From Deltaproteobacteria bacterium (GTDB lineage: Bacteria; Myxococcota_A; Polyangia; Polyangiales; Polyangiaceae), in contig QJWJ01000522.1 of assembly GCA_003235365.1 (NCBI GenBank), positions 1 to 64,000 of the forward strand: DNA of 64,000 bases, given 5' to 3'. Position 1 is the first letter of the stretch. Every line of letters starts with the position of its first letter. The notes below the pieces were generated by a model that was not told the DNA's origin, ran no database searches, and saw only the letters and a program-made list of their open reading frames with translations. Positions 63,147 through 64,000 of this stretch are shown here, piece by piece. Position numbers and translations under genes: made by a program.

Positions 63147-63619
63147 GCAGCGGGTCCGGGTGCTGGTTCGAGGGGGTCGAAGCGAACGGTATCGTCGTGC
63201 CAGTTGACGACCTCGATCTGATGTCCCGTCGGATCAGTCAAATAGTACGACGTGGAGTGCGGCCACGTGACGGGACCACCGTACAGAAAATCGACGCCGA
63301 GCTGCGCGGCCAGGCGCTCGAACGCCGCTCCGTCCTCGATCCGGAGGGCGAAGTGCCGGACGTCTTGCACCACGGGGCGCTCGGGATACTTCGGCCCCGT
63401 GGGAACCGAGCCGTGTTCGTACAAGCACAGCATGGCCTCGCCGCTACGGAGGATCAGCCACGGGATGTCCTCGTCGGGCGCGCCCCGCTCGACCACTTCG
63501 AAGCCCAGCAGAGCTCGATAGAATTCGACACTCTGCGAGAGGTTTCGAACCGTCATGTTCAAGTGATCCCAATGTCGAACGCGGACAGGGTGTGAACTTG
63601 GATTGGTGGAATTCAGCAT
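63143..63619 (-). CDS. VOC-family protein (glyoxalase/dioxygenase fold)
   Basis: A 158-aa vicinal-oxygen-chelate protein. The first half has HWDHLNMTVRNLSQSVEFYRALLGFEVVERG with the metal His in WDHLNM. The second has VQDVRHFALRIEDGAAFERLAAQLG and YYLTDPTGHQIEVV with the Glu ligand. The layout is that of lactoylglutathione-lyase, FosA-like or extradiol-type proteins; the substrate cannot be told. ATG 63619 (MLNSTNPS) has AAGGA at good spacing; the track adds 21 residues. Its 3' end overlaps the XRE-cupin start (ATGA), so it is likely the target or partner of that regulator. Confidence 0.85.
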   Translation of the reverse strand: MLNSTNPSSHPVRVRHWDHLNMTVRNLSQSVEFYRALLGFEVVERGAPDEDIPWLILRSGEAMLCLYEHGSVPTGPKYPERPVVQDVRHFALRIEDGAAFERLAAQLGVDFLYGGPVTWPHSTSYYLTDPTGHQIEVVNWHDDTVRFDPLEPAPGPAA

Positions 63620-64000
63620 CACGATGTTCCTTTCGAAGCAAGTGATAGCCTCGAGCTGGCGAACCGTCAGGCAACCTGACATCAGAATGTCTGATTGACG
63701 TAATACCGTCCAGCCACCCCCTCCAGAGGTTCACCGGACGGCCGATGACCATGGCTACTGCTGCGACCAAACGCTGGTCACGGCGAGTTGTCCGGCAATC
63801 GCCAAACGACCATGGGGAGGATCAGCAGGTCTGCCTGGATAGGCGTTGCTGGAGCAGCCAAACCCCATCCGAAAGGGACGAACGCTCCCCATGGCACCAA
63901 TTCGAACCCAGCTCGTCGCGGCCCAATCGAGCCCGAGCGCAAGCTGTGCCGATGGCCCCGAGCCGTCACCACAGTCGGGATGAGCCGGCGTCTGAGTCAC
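63620..64000. other. Right-edge region, no gene assigned
   Basis: 381 bp upstream of the VOC gene. A minus-strand frame of 64 codons (63778..63972) has a hydrophobic end (ATPIQADLLILPMVVWRL) but no ribosome site and no recognised domain. The VOC promoter is probably near 63640-63720. Nothing else was recognised before the edge. Confidence 0.4.

Noticed and set aside
63755-64000. Possible partial gene at the right edge (minus strand)
   Set aside because: The neighbouring frame is closed by a stop at 63997-63999 and neither frame shows a domain; too short to judge.
1-64000. CRISPR array, prophage, insertion sequence, integrase or rRNA operon
   Set aside because: No spaced identical repeats of CRISPR type, no transposase or phage gene among the recognisable products, and no rRNA sequence. 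The tRNA-derived repeats are the only mobile-like feature.

Overview
This is a high-GC chromosomal window (roughly two-thirds G+C by eye) that is almost fully coding. The content suggests a myxobacterium-like member of Myxococcota. Points in favour are a Frz/Wsp-type chemosensory operon with a CheA-receiver fusion and a CheR-TPR fusion, many hybrid or orphan two-component proteins, FG-GAP and Asp/Gly/Ser-rich lipoproteins, an RGG-type RRM protein, and an unusually long P-type ATPase. The lineage is an inference from gene content; there is no rRNA in the window.

Layout. 0-10 kb: the C-terminus of NuoH runs in from the left edge, followed by a CxxC redox protein, an SseB-like protein coupled to a PlsC acyltransferase, a 1478-aa P-type ATPase with a degenerate N-terminal half, and a glycosyltransferase-like protein. 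9-24 kb: branched-chain amino-acid biosynthesis. ilvE and the leuB-ilvB-ilvN-ilvC operon lie on the minus strand and leuC-leuD on the plus strand. A DUF423 protein, a PAS hybrid kinase, an FG-GAP/UnbV lipoprotein, a TrxC-like thioredoxin and a MarR regulator are interspersed. No leuA or ilvD is present. 23.6-26.4 kb: a glycine-rich RRM protein, a TerB-like protein, a YkgJ-type Cys-cluster protein and small hypotheticals.

26.4-34 kb: a signalling block. A minus-strand operon encodes a GAF kinase, a Tat-exported solute-binding protein, a HAMP kinase and a single-domain response regulator, with no transporter genes. A REC-REC-GGDEF-EAL protein is transcribed divergently from it. 34-38.6 kb: a glutathione S-transferase-like protein, an exported coiled-coil protein, an MJ1255-type glycosyltransferase and a lipoprotein with Asn-ladder repeats. 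39-49 kb: an NtrC-type regulator with a GAFTNA loop, then a tightly packed operon cheW-cheR(TPR)-cheW-mcp-cheA(REC)-cheB-rec. This carries the Wsp-type gene complement but ends in a stand-alone receiver instead of a diguanylate cyclase.

49-64 kb: a Tat-exported sulfite-oxidase-like molybdoenzyme, a repeat-rich lipoprotein, a membrane/spermidine-synthase-like fusion, two metallophosphoesterases, and a 49-aa membrane miniprotein missing from the ORF track. These are followed by tRNA-Leu(UAG) with its promoter and terminator, two structured 55-bp repeats carrying tRNA-Leu end sequences, an M3 peptidase, a SEC-C protein, small hypotheticals, and an XRE-cupin regulator coupled to a VOC-fold protein.

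The most unusual items are the tRNA-Leu-derived twin-hairpin repeats at 57.7-57.9 kb, the Wsp-like operon with an altered output, the transporter-free solute-binding-protein/two-kinase operon with a perfect 15-bp-arm palindrome inside it, and the internally duplicated P-type ATPase.
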